Below, one piece after another: positions 26,377 to 36,900 of a stretch of 64,000 nucleotides of DNA. The position numbers were made by a program, and so were the translations under genes. The stretch lies in the NCBI GenBank assembly GCA_020635355.1, contig JACJZW010000009.1, positions 1 through 64,000 of the forward strand, given 5' to 3'. The notes under the pieces are model-generated. The model ran no database searches. It was not told the DNA's origin and saw only the letters and a list, made by a program, of their open reading frames with translations. The first letter of the stretch is position 1; the number at the start of each line of letters is the position of its first letter. Source of the stretch: Flavobacteriales bacterium (lineage in GTDB: Bacteria; Bacteroidota; Bacteroidia; NS11-12g; UBA9320).

Positions 26377-27006
26377 GTGCTCTCCCTTGCACTCATATTA
26401 CTGCGTTTATTTCGTTCCAGACTGGGCGTTCTTTTTGCCTGTTTGATACTGATTAGCCCATCTTTATGGGCTCAAGGTAACAGCAATGGAAATGGCAACG
26501 GCGGTGGAAACGGCTATGCGTATGGTCACGGAAATACATCGGTATCCATTCCGGAAGTAGCCATCGTATCGGTGGCAGGAAATGGATCAACAACCGTTGC
26601 GTTTGGCTTGGATGCACCTGCTGAAGCTGGACAAGGATTTCAAGGAGATGATCAATATGACAGTTCCCTTTGGTTAAACTACACCACTCTTACCGGGACT
26701 TCCAATCCCAAAAAAGATGTGTACGTGAAGATTTCCAGTGGAAGTGTTCCCGATGGTTTCAACCTGCGTGTGAAAGCACTTTCCGATGTGGGAAACGGAA
26801 ATGGCGGCATGGGAAATCCGGTGAATGGATGGATTTCATTGACGTCGTCTGATCAGAAGATCATCCAAAACATCCATACCGGGTATACCGGGAAAGGACA
26901 TCAAAACGGGCATCAGCTGATTTACAACCTCCAAATTGACGACCTCAGTTCTGTTGACGCCGATGATCAGGCATCGCTTGAAATCACCTACACGATCATG
27001 GACTAA
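26377..27006 (+). CDS. Secreted Gly/Asn-rich protein, beta-sandwich-like, unknown function
   Basis: This is a 209-residue protein from a GTG start, with a signal peptide (about 1-33, ILISPSLWAQ), a short low-complexity Asn/Gly tract (about 34-50) and then a predicted beta domain with SIPEVAIVSV, APAEAGQGF, SSLWLNYTTL, VYVKISSGSVPDGFNLRV and a terminal LEITYTIMD. The order of these motifs recalls a group of exported Bacteroidota proteins with WxL-like repeats, but the match is from memory and no function is known. Its promoter carries a double operator-like repeat, so it is probably regulated. Confidence 0.65.
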   Translation: MLSLALILLRLFRSRLGVLFACLILISPSLWAQGNSNGNGNGGGNGYAYGHGNTSVSIPEVAIVSVAGNGSTTVAFGLDAPAEAGQGFQGDDQYDSSLWLNYTTLTGTSNPKKDVYVKISSGSVPDGFNLRVKALSDVGNGNGGMGNPVNGWISLTSSDQKIIQNIHTGYTGKGHQNGHQLIYNLQIDDLSSVDADDQASLEITYTIMD

Positions 27007-27062
27007 GGTCCTTATGATCAATCATTGAAATCGTACTTTCGCAGCCCGAAAGACACCGGTCC

Positions 27063-27707
27063 ATGGGAAAGAAGAAAAAGCTGGCCAAATTTGCGGAGAT
27101 TCGGGAATTCCCCAATGTTTTTGAACACGCCGAAGCCCCTAAAGGCAGATGGAACGAAGCATTTGACCAACCTCAACCCATCGTACTGGAGCTGGCCTGT
27201 GGCAAGGGCGAATACACCATCGGACTTTCTCAACTTCACCCCGATCGCAATCACATCGGGCTGGATATAAAAGGCAACCGAATTTGGAAAGGTGCCAAAC
27301 AAGCGATTGACGAGAATCTAAAAAATGCCGCTTTCCTGCGCTGCCAGATCCACCTGATTGAAGAGTATTTTGAACCCGGTGAAGTGGAGGAAATCTGGAT
27401 CACCTTTCCGGACCCTCAGCCGCGAAAGGGCAAAGCCCGCAAACGATTAACTCATCCTGAATTTTTAAAGCGATATCGGGCGGTAGCCGGCAAACCCATA
27501 CAAATCAATCTCAAGACCGACAGTGATTTACTTTACCATTATACAAAAGAGGTTATTGAAGAGGAAGGACTTGAAATTGTCCACGACATTCCGGATGTAT
27601 ATGCCTGGGAACAACGACCGGAAGCACTGAACATCCGCACCTTCTACGAGTCTATTTGGCAAGATCAAGGCATCACGTCCAAGTATCTGGCCTTCAGGAT
27701 CCCTTAG
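27063..27707 (+). CDS. trmB: tRNA (guanine-N7-)-methyltransferase
   Basis: TrmB makes m7G46 in the variable loop of tRNAs using S-adenosylmethionine. The 214-residue chain shows the SAM-binding LELACGKGEYTIGL, IGLDIKGNRIWKGA, the catalytic-face motif EEIWITFPDPQPRKGKARKR and the substrate-contact TDSDLLYHYT. The ATG at 27063 starts MGKKKKLAKFAEI, typical for the Bacteroidota form. A one-mismatch -7 box (TACTTTCG) lies at 27034-27041. The 3' end overlaps the convergent symporter gene by 14 bases. Confidence 0.95.
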   Translation: MGKKKKLAKFAEIREFPNVFEHAEAPKGRWNEAFDQPQPIVLELACGKGEYTIGLSQLHPDRNHIGLDIKGNRIWKGAKQAIDENLKNAAFLRCQIHLIEEYFEPGEVEEIWITFPDPQPRKGKARKRLTHPEFLKRYRAVAGKPIQINLKTDSDLLYHYTKEVIEEEGLEIVHDIPDVYAWEQRPEALNIRTFYESIWQDQGITSKYLAFRIP

Positions 27708-29364
27708 CAACCCTTCTTATCATTTCGATAAGATAGCCAAGAGCCATCACCAGGACACAGCCAATGAGGTTGTACCACAGAAACTCCACCTTGAAATGCA
27801 GTTCCTGAACAATCAGGTCATCGAAATAGAATAAGGCCAGCACCACCAACTCAGAAATGATGGCTGCCGCAAAAACGCTAAAACCACCGATTCGTTTAAC
27901 ATAAAAGGCAACCAAAAAGATCCCGAGCACCGTTCCGTAAAATAAGGATCCCAATATATTAACGGCTTCCACCAGGTTGTCCATGAACTGAGCTATCAAC
28001 GCAAAAATGATGGCAATTACACCCCATGCAGCTGTTGAGAACCGGCTGGCACGAACACTGCTTTTCCCACCCAATCGTTCATAAAAATCCACCACAGTAG
28101 TGGTACCCAAGGCATTTAATTCGGCAGCGGTTGACGACATCGCCGCTGAAAAAATCACTGCCATTAAAAGCCCTATTATCCCAATGGGCAGGTACTGAAG
28201 AATGAACGTGATGAATACAAAATCACTCTGCTTTTTAACTGGGCTCGCATAGTCGGAATTTCGGATAACGGTGGAGATTTCTCTTCTTACGGTGTCCGTA
28301 GCCGACTGAAGTTCGCGAAACCTTCCCTCATTTGTACCGGATTCCAACGCAGTGCGCTTTAGCTCGTATAAGGAATCGTATCGATGATTGAGCAGGTTAA
28401 ACGAATCCGCCTTTTCTGTGGAGAGCACATGTTGCACAGCCAGTTGGTCAAAATGAGCCGGAGGTTTATTGAACTGGTAAAACACGAATACAAAAACACC
28501 CAACATCAGAATGAAAAGCTGCATGGGAATTTTCAGAATAGCGTTGAAGTACAGACCGGTGCGAATTTCCTTCAGTGACCGTCCGGAGAGGTAGCGTTGC
28601 ACCTGACTCTGATCGGTTCCAAAATAGGAGAGCATCAAAAATGTTCCGGCTATAAGCCCAGACCATAGGTTATAGCGATCATCCAATCGGAAGTCGGTAT
28701 CTATCATGTGCAGTTTGTCGGACCAATTCGCAATGGAGATGGCTTTCGAAACGGGAACATGTTCGGTGATTCCTGAGATGAGGAAATAGGCCGCAACAAA
28801 CAGCCCGATAAAAATCACGGCCATTTGTTGTTTATGTGTTTGCGTTACCGCTTCGGTACCTCCTGAAACAGTATAGATTATCACCAAAATCCCAATAATC
28901 AGGATGTTAATCTGTAGCGGGATTCCGACAATTTTGGACAATATGATGGAAGGTGCATAAATGGTAAGCCCAGCGGCCAGACCTCGCTGCACCAGGAATA
29001 GAAAAGCTGTTAGCAGCCGTGTTCGCATCCCGAATCGTTCTTCAAGGAATTGAAAGGCTGTAAAGACCTTAAGTCGGTGATAAACCGGAACAAAAGCGTA
29101 GGCGATAATCACCATGGCAATGGGTAAACCGAAATAAAATTGAACAAACCCCAACCCGGATTCATATCCCATTCCAGGAGTAGAAATGAATGTAATGGCG
29201 CTGGCCTGGGTGGCCATAATGGATAATCCAATGGCCCACCACGGAGTGGTTCTCCCGGAGCCTAAATAGGATGCATTGTCTTGGATGTTTCTGGTTTTCC
29301 AAACGCCGTACCAACTTATAAGAATGAGTGTTCCAGACAGTACCAGCCAGTCGATCCAGTGCAT
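27694..29364 (-). CDS. Sodium:solute symporter (SSS family)
   Basis: This 556-residue transporter has about 13 hydrophobic helices, starting IDWLVLSGTLILISWYGVW, with the family motifs WAIGLSIMATQASAITFIS (sodium-binding helix 1) and the mid-chain AGTFLMLSYFGTDQSQVQRYLSGRS. A polar stretch of about 80 residues (around 315-390, including LNHRYDSLYELKR) interrupts the membrane part, an insertion seen in some Bacteroidota members. The substrate cannot be told; relatives move sugars, sialic acid or carboxylates. A -7 box lies in the 30-base gap from the upstream DUF4340 gene, four bases before the ATG. Confidence 0.88.
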   Translation of the reverse strand: MHWIDWLVLSGTLILISWYGVWKTRNIQDNASYLGSGRTTPWWAIGLSIMATQASAITFISTPGMGYESGLGFVQFYFGLPIAMVIIAYAFVPVYHRLKVFTAFQFLEERFGMRTRLLTAFLFLVQRGLAAGLTIYAPSIILSKIVGIPLQINILIIGILVIIYTVSGGTEAVTQTHKQQMAVIFIGLFVAAYFLISGITEHVPVSKAISIANWSDKLHMIDTDFRLDDRYNLWSGLIAGTFLMLSYFGTDQSQVQRYLSGRSLKEIRTGLYFNAILKIPMQLFILMLGVFVFVFYQFNKPPAHFDQLAVQHVLSTEKADSFNLLNHRYDSLYELKRTALESGTNEGRFRELQSATDTVRREISTVIRNSDYASPVKKQSDFVFITFILQYLPIGIIGLLMAVIFSAAMSSTAAELNALGTTTVVDFYERLGGKSSVRASRFSTAAWGVIAIIFALIAQFMDNLVEAVNILGSLFYGTVLGIFLVAFYVKRIGGFSVFAAAIISELVVLALFYFDDLIVQELHFKVEFLWYNLIGCVLVMALGYLIEMIRRVAKGS

Positions 29365-29368
29365 GAGC

Positions 29369-29376
29369 CAAAAGTA
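29369..29376 (-). promoter_or_regulatory. -7 element of the symporter gene
   Basis: TACTTTTG on the minus strand (29376-29369), four bases before the ATG at 29364. Confidence 0.45.
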
Positions 29377-29394
29377 AGGAATTCAGCGGGGCTT

Positions 29395-30420
29395 CTACCT
29401 GTTGGGCAGAATCAGATCCCGGGATCGGATAAACACCTGCCCGAACGTATAATCCTGAATGAGCAACAATCGGTCGCGATCATTTACAAACGCGTAGTAT
29501 CGATCTGCGTCTACCGCCAACTGATTGCCATCCTTGTCATACAACGTCCCGGTGCGTTCGTCCATGGGTTTGGGATAAACGGTCATTTTGGTGATTCCGC
29601 GATTAAAGCTCTCCACGGTTAAAATGATCAGCGGTACGGTGTTCTTTAATGAATCGATGTAACGTGGATTTTTAGAATCGTCGTACCCCTCGAAATTGAG
29701 TTTGCTAAAAGACGACAAAAACGTTTTGATCAAGCCTTTATTCAAAGGTCCTGCCACGGAGGCATCCATCTCTACATCAAATTGCTCTCCGTTGGTAATC
29801 TTGAAGGAATTGAGTGGTTCGGAAGGATACTCCACCCGCACCGATTTAATCTGATCGCGCTCGCTGGCAAACACGGTTCGACTTATCCAATCATCCAAAT
29901 CCAGCGAATACCGAACATTCAGATAGCCATTAAATCCTGGGATATGAACGATGAACGGATCCTGATCATCGGGATGTTTAAAATAGGTTCCCAACTGGTC
30001 GGGTGTGGTGCCACCTACATAATAGACCATCTCCGGTTCATCACCATTTGTATAGACTTCAACCTTGATACCGGTAATGATCATTCTTCGGATCACGTTG
30101 TCGCGAGCTGCCTTAGGAACGGGGCCCTTGATGGCCACCTTCTCCAAGGTTTCATCGATCAGGAAATCCACATGAGATTGCCAGGCTTCAAACGAATCGT
30201 TCACCGTCCAGGAATTGCCGGACTGTCGTTTAAGATCGATGCGGTTTCCCTCCTGATCTACCATAAAGATTCGCGAGATATCGTCTCCGCTTTTAATGGC
30301 AAACTCACGGGAGGCCAGGTCAGATTGGGTGGTTTCCGCCGTTTGTCTGAGATAAACCAGAATCCCCAATACAACGATCAGGGCACCCAGCAGAATAAAG
30401 GACTGTTTGTTTCGAAACAT
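29395..30420 (-). CDS. DUF4340 domain protein
   Basis: This is a 341-residue protein with one N-terminal membrane anchor (SFILLGALIVVLGILVYL) and a large extracytoplasmic beta-rich domain. The pattern RIFMVDQEGNRIDLKR, then SWTVNDSF, then a GTYFKHPDDQDPFIVHIPGF segment fits DUF4340, a family often found beside ABC-type gliding or export components. In Bacteroidota its role is unknown. Here it stands next to a symporter, with a complete promoter of its own upstream. Confidence 0.78.
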   Translation of the reverse strand: MFRNKQSFILLGALIVVLGILVYLRQTAETTQSDLASREFAIKSGDDISRIFMVDQEGNRIDLKRQSGNSWTVNDSFEAWQSHVDFLIDETLEKVAIKGPVPKAARDNVIRRMIITGIKVEVYTNGDEPEMVYYVGGTTPDQLGTYFKHPDDQDPFIVHIPGFNGYLNVRYSLDLDDWISRTVFASERDQIKSVRVEYPSEPLNSFKITNGEQFDVEMDASVAGPLNKGLIKTFLSSFSKLNFEGYDDSKNPRYIDSLKNTVPLIILTVESFNRGITKMTVYPKPMDERTGTLYDKDGNQLAVDADRYYAFVNDRDRLLLIQDYTFGQVFIRSRDLILPNR

Positions 30421-30438
30421 CAGGAAATAATCGGTTCA

Positions 30439-30468
30439 CAAATGTAGTGAGCACCGCTCTGTTCTCAA
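30439..30468 (-). promoter_or_regulatory. Promoter of the DUF4340 gene
   Basis: On the minus strand, TTG (30468-30466), 19 bases, then TACATTTG (30446-30439), 18 bases before the ATG. Both elements and spacing are ideal. Confidence 0.65.
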
Positions 30469-30813
30469 GCGTCATTTGACCAGTGGCATTTCGATTCGAC
30501 TCCCACACCAGCCATCCAAGCAATAAATATCATTTTCCAATTTTTATTTGCTTTTTCATCAAAGTTTTATTGTTGAAATTCTCCGCCATAGTCCACTGTA
30601 AATCAACCGGTTCTAACCATGGTTTTTACCGTTTATTCAACTTTTACATTAAAAAAGTTGAATGATGAACAATTTTTTTTCCGAGCACTTGACACCATAA
30701 AATAACCTGCCCAAAATGGCGGAAGTCCGAAAATATTGGGATGGGCATCTTCCTAAGGCACCACCACCACCACATACACCGCTACTACCCTCATAAAAAA
30801 AGTGTCACAGTAG

Positions 30814-30847
30814 TTTGGATTGTATGTCACGGGGATGTATATCTTTG
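30814..30847 (+). promoter_or_regulatory. Promoter of the giant surface-protein gene
   Basis: TTTG at 30814-30817, 22 bases, then TATCTTTG at 30840-30847. It predicts transcription from about 30853 and a leader of about 50 bases, which rules out the in-frame ATGs at 30820 and 30835 as starts. Confidence 0.6.
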
Positions 30848-30903
30848 GTAAGCGCAGCTTTTTGCGCACCGTTAGTAAGCAGTACAATTCGAACTTTTCT
30901 TGT

Positions 30904-33900
30904 ATGAAACAACTTTACAAAGCAGTTGGCTCTGCATCGCTGGTGCGGTGCATTTTGTTGGCACTGGGCTTGGCCCTATCATCTTCTTCGGTTTTCGCCC
31001 TGAGCGGAAATTACACCATTGATCCATCCGGGTCTGGTTCCACCAACTACACATCACTGGCAGCCGCGGTGAGTGATTTGAACTCCAACGGTATTTCCGG
31101 GGATGTTACCTTCACCATGTCGGCTTCCTCCTTTTCCGGAGGTGTAACCATCTCGGCTTTTACCGGCTCGGGCTCGTATGATGTGGTGTTCAAAGGTGCT
31201 GGTATATCCAGCACAACGGTATCCTCTACATCGGGGTATTGTATTTACATTGATGATGCAGACAACATCACGTTCCGCGACATGACCATCTCGGCTTCCT
31301 CAAGTTGCACGAGGGCCGTTTACGTGTATGACAACGCAGAAAATGTTTCCATCATCAACTGTAAGGTAACTCAGGCCACCACGAGTTCATCGACCTATTC
31401 AGCCATCTATGTTTATGGGGTTACCAACTATCAGCCTAACTACATCACCATTGACAGTTGTGATGTACAGGGAGGATACTACGGTATATATATCCGGGGA
31501 ACCAGTACAACCAGTTCTGCGGCTTACCGGGTTATTAACCCAACCATCTCCAATTCAACCATATCCGGCTTTTATTACTACGGAGCCTATGTGTACTACA
31601 CATGGGATGCTCAAATTTTAAATAACGTTTTTGATGGAGGTACATCCACCTATCGTTACTCCTATGGACTGTTAAATTACTATTGTAATCCGTCCAGCTC
31701 CGTTTCCAAATCCCGGATTAACGGCAACATTTTAAGAAACTTGGGTGCACGGGGCATTTACATGTCCAGCGCCGATGGATACAGCACATCCAATAAATCG
31801 GAAATGTATAACAACGTAGTTGAGGGCAACTTCGATAACGTCACCACCTATTCCAGTTATGCCTATCCATGTTATATGTCGGGTTGTGATTATTGGGAAA
31901 TCTATCACAACACCTTTGCATCAAACAACTCCAGTTATAGCCTAACAACCACCTCGTACGCCTGTTTATACAACAGTGGGTCATATTGTGATGTGTACAA
32001 CAATGCCCTGATCTCTTCAGGTGGTTATATCCTCTATCTCTCCAGCTCAACCTGTAACGCCGATTACAACAACTACTACACGTGGTCTGGAAACGGCTCC
32101 ATTACAGCTGGTGGAGGATCCGGAGCCAATTCAGTAAACATCAATCAGGGGTGGTCATCATTGTCATCCTTAGATATTACCGATGGTTGTGTAAATGGAA
32201 CCAACCTGGGACTCACCACGGACGTTGCCGGAAACACACGAAATAACCCTCCTGACATTGGTGCATACGAGGCCGCATCCGGGAGTAACGATGCCGGCGT
32301 AGTTGAAATCCTAACCCCAAAAACGCCATTAACCCCTGGCACCCAAACCGTCTCCATTGCGGTTAAGAATTTTGGGGGCAACAACATCTCTCAGGTTGAA
32401 GGAAATTATCGCGTTGGCTCAGGTTCTGTTGTCAATGAAAATTTGGCGGTGACCACCCCGATAGCCCCATGTGCTACCGATACGTTCACATTCTCCAACA
32501 CCTTCAGTATGACTTCAGGCTGTCAGAACTTGATGGTTTACACCACCGCTCCCAACGGCTCTTCTGACCCGGTAAACAATAATGACACCACCCAAAATCT
32601 TCTAGGTATTGGTGTGAGCGGAACATTTACCGTTGGTGGGTCGGGAGCCGACTTTAGTTCAGTAGATGCCGCATTCGCCAGTTTAACATGTGGTGGGGTA
32701 TCCGGACCAGTAGTTTTCCTACTTGACTCCGGAACCTTTACTGGTCAAATTGAAGTTCCAGGCTTTGCCGGATCATCTTCTACCAACACCGTAACCGTAA
32801 AAGGAAAAGGGAAAGGCGGCACCAAACTCACCTACAATCAAACAAGCTCAGGTAGCTCATACACGACCTTGACCTTCAATGGTTGCTCGCACGTCATCTT
32901 CCGGGACATGACCATTGAGGCATCGAATGCGAATTACGCATACGCCGTAAACTTCATGGACGGCGACAGCAATGCGGTACGGAACTGTGATCTGATTTCC
33001 AGCACCACGTCCACCTCAACAACCAGCGTAGTAGTTGTTCGTTCCAGCTCCAACACATCGTACAGCAGCCCGGCAACGTCTACCAATCCCATCGTTGATA
33101 GCTGTGATTTAACCGGCGGATACTTTGGAATAGCCTCCTACGGCAACAGCGCTAGTCACAGCGAGGGACTTACCGTAAGAAACTGCTCCTTCAAAGATTA
33201 TTACACCTATGGTTTGTATGTGTACTACACCGCACGGGTGAACATACACAACAACTATGTGCCTTTGGGCAGAAATACCACGAGCAGCTATGCCATGTAC
33301 ATGTACAATTATCACGCATCGTCTGTTCCGGATGGCCCTCACTTTATTACCGGAAATACCATGCACTCCGGGAACTATGTGTACCTCTACGCTACCGACA
33401 ACGGAACCGGTACACCCGGTGAGTTTTCCAATAACATACTGAGCACCACCAGCACATCTTATTCGCTTTATTTCAATGGATCCAGCTCAACCACGTATTA
33501 CAACCGCAACTGGAAGATCTACAACAACACCGTGGTTGGACTGAGCAGCTCTACCTATGGTGCCCGATTCTACTACGTGGACGAATACGATATCCGAAAC
33601 AACATCTTCGTGAATAATGCCGGTAGCTATGCCGCCTACATCTATTATTATTCACCAAATGGAACCAACCGGATATGCGATAACAATTGTTATTACAATG
33701 GTGGAAGTTCAACGTTGGTGTACAACTATGCAACAACCCTTACTACATCGAACTTGAACTCCAGCAGTTCCTACGATCAGAATTCCATAACACGTGAAGT
33801 GCCGTTCAAGGCCACAGACGATTATCACCTGTCCGATGCCTGTTTCGAACGAGGAGCCGGTGTTGGCCTCACCACAGACATCGATGGAGATACCCGAAAC

Positions 33901-36900
33901 AACCCACCACACATCGGTGCGGACGAGGTTCCAACAGCCGCGATTGATGCCGGTATTGCCGAAATCATTACACCCAATGGAACGGTTAGCAGTGGAACAC
34001 AAACGGTTTCAGTTGCTATAAAGAATTACGGTATCAATAATTTGAGTTCGTACAAAGCCAGCTATCAGATTGGCTCCGGATCCGTGGTTACCCAAAGTAA
34101 AACGTTGTCGACCTCACTGAACACCTGTGAGTTGGACACCTTAACGTTCACTACCACCTTCAGCCATACCTCAGGTTGCAATCAAATTATGGCCTGGACC
34201 TCAGAACCGAACAGTTCTACGGATGGTGTTTCCCTGAACGACACCAACACCGCCAGTTATGGTATCCCAATGAGTGGCACCTACACCATCGGCGGATCCA
34301 GTCCGGACTTTGTTGATTTTGACGAAGCATTCGCCGGTTTGAACTGTGCAGGGATTTCAGGTCCGGTTGTGTTCGATGTGCGAAGTGGCACCTACTCGTT
34401 AAACCGAGTGATTTCCAATATCAGTGGACAAACCGCCTCGGATTCCATCCTATTCCGTTCGGCCTCGTCCAATTCCACCATGCCGGTGTGTGAATACGAT
34501 GCTTCCACCATTAACGACAATTATCTGCTCCGTTTTAGTGATGCCTCCTACTGGACATTTGACGGCTTGCATCTCAGATCCAAGAACGCTACCTATGGAC
34601 GCGTTGTGGAGTTCATCGGCGCCAGCAGCTATATCCGATTCTCCAATTGCAAGTTGGAGGGGGTAACTACCACCACTACATCCAACTACATGGCCGTTGT
34701 ATATGACAACACCGGAACCGCGAATCAATCCACCTATATCACCTTGGATGGCAATACCATCCTGAACGGTTCAATGGGTATTTATTTGTATGGTGGTGGC
34801 ACGGGAAGTAACCTTCAAGGGAACTGGACCATCATCAACAACCAGATTCTGGATTACTATTACTACGGTGGGTATTTCTATTACAACAGCGACCTACTGT
34901 TCCACAACAACTTGGTATCCAGCGTTTCCGGTTACTACGGATTGTACACCTATTATTGCTATACCAATAACCGAATCACCAACAACCGCTTCATGGGACA
35001 AGGATCCGGTTATGGTCTCTATCACTACTATGCGATTGGATCGTCAACCAGTCCGGATTTAGTAGCGAACAACTTCATTCAGATTGGATCTGGATCCAAC
35101 TCGGCAGTTGGTTTGTACAGCTACCGATGTGGTTATACAGGATACTATCACAATACCGTTAACAATACCTCTACCTATAACTCATCGAGTTATCCTGCGG
35201 GCTATTTCTATTACCCATACAGTGCAGGGGTAGATATTAAAAACAACATCTTCGCCAACACCGGTGGTGGCTATGCCTACTATCTTGAAGATGATCCAAC
35301 CTATGTAACAGCCGACTACAATGCGGTGTATTCCACCACATCCGGTTCGTACCTGTATAGTTACACCTACGGTGCGTTTTCATCGCTGAGTTCGTTCAGC
35401 AGCACCACAGGTTTTGATGGCAACAGTATCGAAGCCAATCCGAAGTTCTATACCGATACCGATCTTCACTGTATCACCGGAGTTTTGGATTCTGCAGGAA
35501 CCTATCTGTCAGCTGTAACAATGGACATTGACGGGGATACACGTCGTAACCCAAATCCTTCCATTGGTGCGGATGAATACACGGCCATTGATGATGATGC
35601 TGGTATCAGTATGATCAATTCCCCATCGGTACTATGTTCCAGTAATTCCGTATCCGTAACAGTTGGAAACTTCGGCGAGGCCACCCTTACCTCCGCCACA
35701 ATTAACTGGAGTGTAAACGGAACCACCCAAACTCCCTACTCCTTCACCGGTAGTATTGCCTCTGGGGGCAACTCAGTTGTGACCATCGGATCATTTAACT
35801 CATCGGGTTCTTCAGCCAATATTGTGGTATGGACAACCAATCCAAATGGCAAAACTGATCTTAAAACCTCCAACGACACCTTTAGCCAACTATTCAATGC
35901 TGGCTTAAGTGGTAATTACACTGTTGGCGGAAGCAGCCCTGACTACCCAACATTGAGCGATGCCATCACGGCTGCACAGAACATCGGAATTTGTGGTTCA
36001 GTAAACTTCCTGGTTCGTGAAGGAACGTATACTGAGCAGGTTTCAATAAACCCCATTCCAGGTGCTGATCCTTCCAACACACTGACCATTAAACCTGATC
36101 CGTCCAACACCAATCCGGTTGTCTTTGAATACGCTGCCACAACCTCTACCAATAACTACGTGATTGCGTTCAATGGTTGCAGTTTCGTTACGGTTGACGG
36201 TCTCGAGTTGAAGAACACTGGTGCCTCCACCACCTATACCAGCGTTTTGTGGTTTGCCCCAAGTGCCTTGGGGACCACACATCACGTGACGGTTCAAAAC
36301 TGTAAACTGGAAGCTATTCCTTCCACGTACACCAGTTACTACGGTGGGGTGATCAACATGTATTACTACTTCAATAGTATTTACCAGACCCTGGAAGACA
36401 TCACCATTAAAGACAATGAGATTATCAACGGTGGATCCGGCATCTACTGCTATGGGTACAGTTCCGATCCGTATGAACGCGTCAACATCTCGGGTAACAC
36501 CATCCGGGATCATGGATATTACAGCGTGTACATGTATTACACCGATAGTGCAACAATCTCCAACAACAGGGTTAACCATGGGTGCACGTACACCTCTACC
36601 CTATACGGAATTTACTGTTACTATTCCGATGCCATGACCGCCAACGGCAATACGGTTATCATGGAACGTCCAAACGTTTCACCTTATAACACGTACAACA
36701 GCACCATGTATCCGTTCGCGTTCTTCTATTGCGATAGCTCGGTTACGGCTATGAACAACAAGGTGAGTGTCTCTGGTAATACCAGCACCTACTTCATGTA
36801 TGCCTCACGGTTCTATTACTGTGATGCCGGTCCGGATAACCGCAACCGCATCATCAATAACATGTTCACCGTTTCATCTTCCAATTCAACTGCCTATCAG

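Larger units (their letters stand above)
30421..30903. other. Divergent intergenic region with two promoters
   Basis: These 483 bases separate the DUF4340 gene and the giant surface-protein gene. They hold a promoter near each end (30439-30468 minus, 30814-30847 plus). The middle is AT-rich with T-runs and one short ACC-repeat tract (30759-30774). I see no gene in it. Confidence 0.55.

Noticed and set aside
29782..30447. 221-codon plus-strand open frame opposite the DUF4340 gene
   Set aside because: DUF4340 is well supported on the other strand and the shadow frame shows no domain.
30820..30903. Earlier in-frame ATG starts of the giant gene (30820, 30835)
   Set aside because: The promoter -7 box at 30840-30847 lies after them, and the signal peptide starts at 30904.
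36043..36579. 178-codon minus-strand open frame inside the giant gene (also 37189-37725)
   Set aside because: Both are antisense to conserved beta-helix or CARDB-like coding sequence, and their composition reflects the repeat codons.
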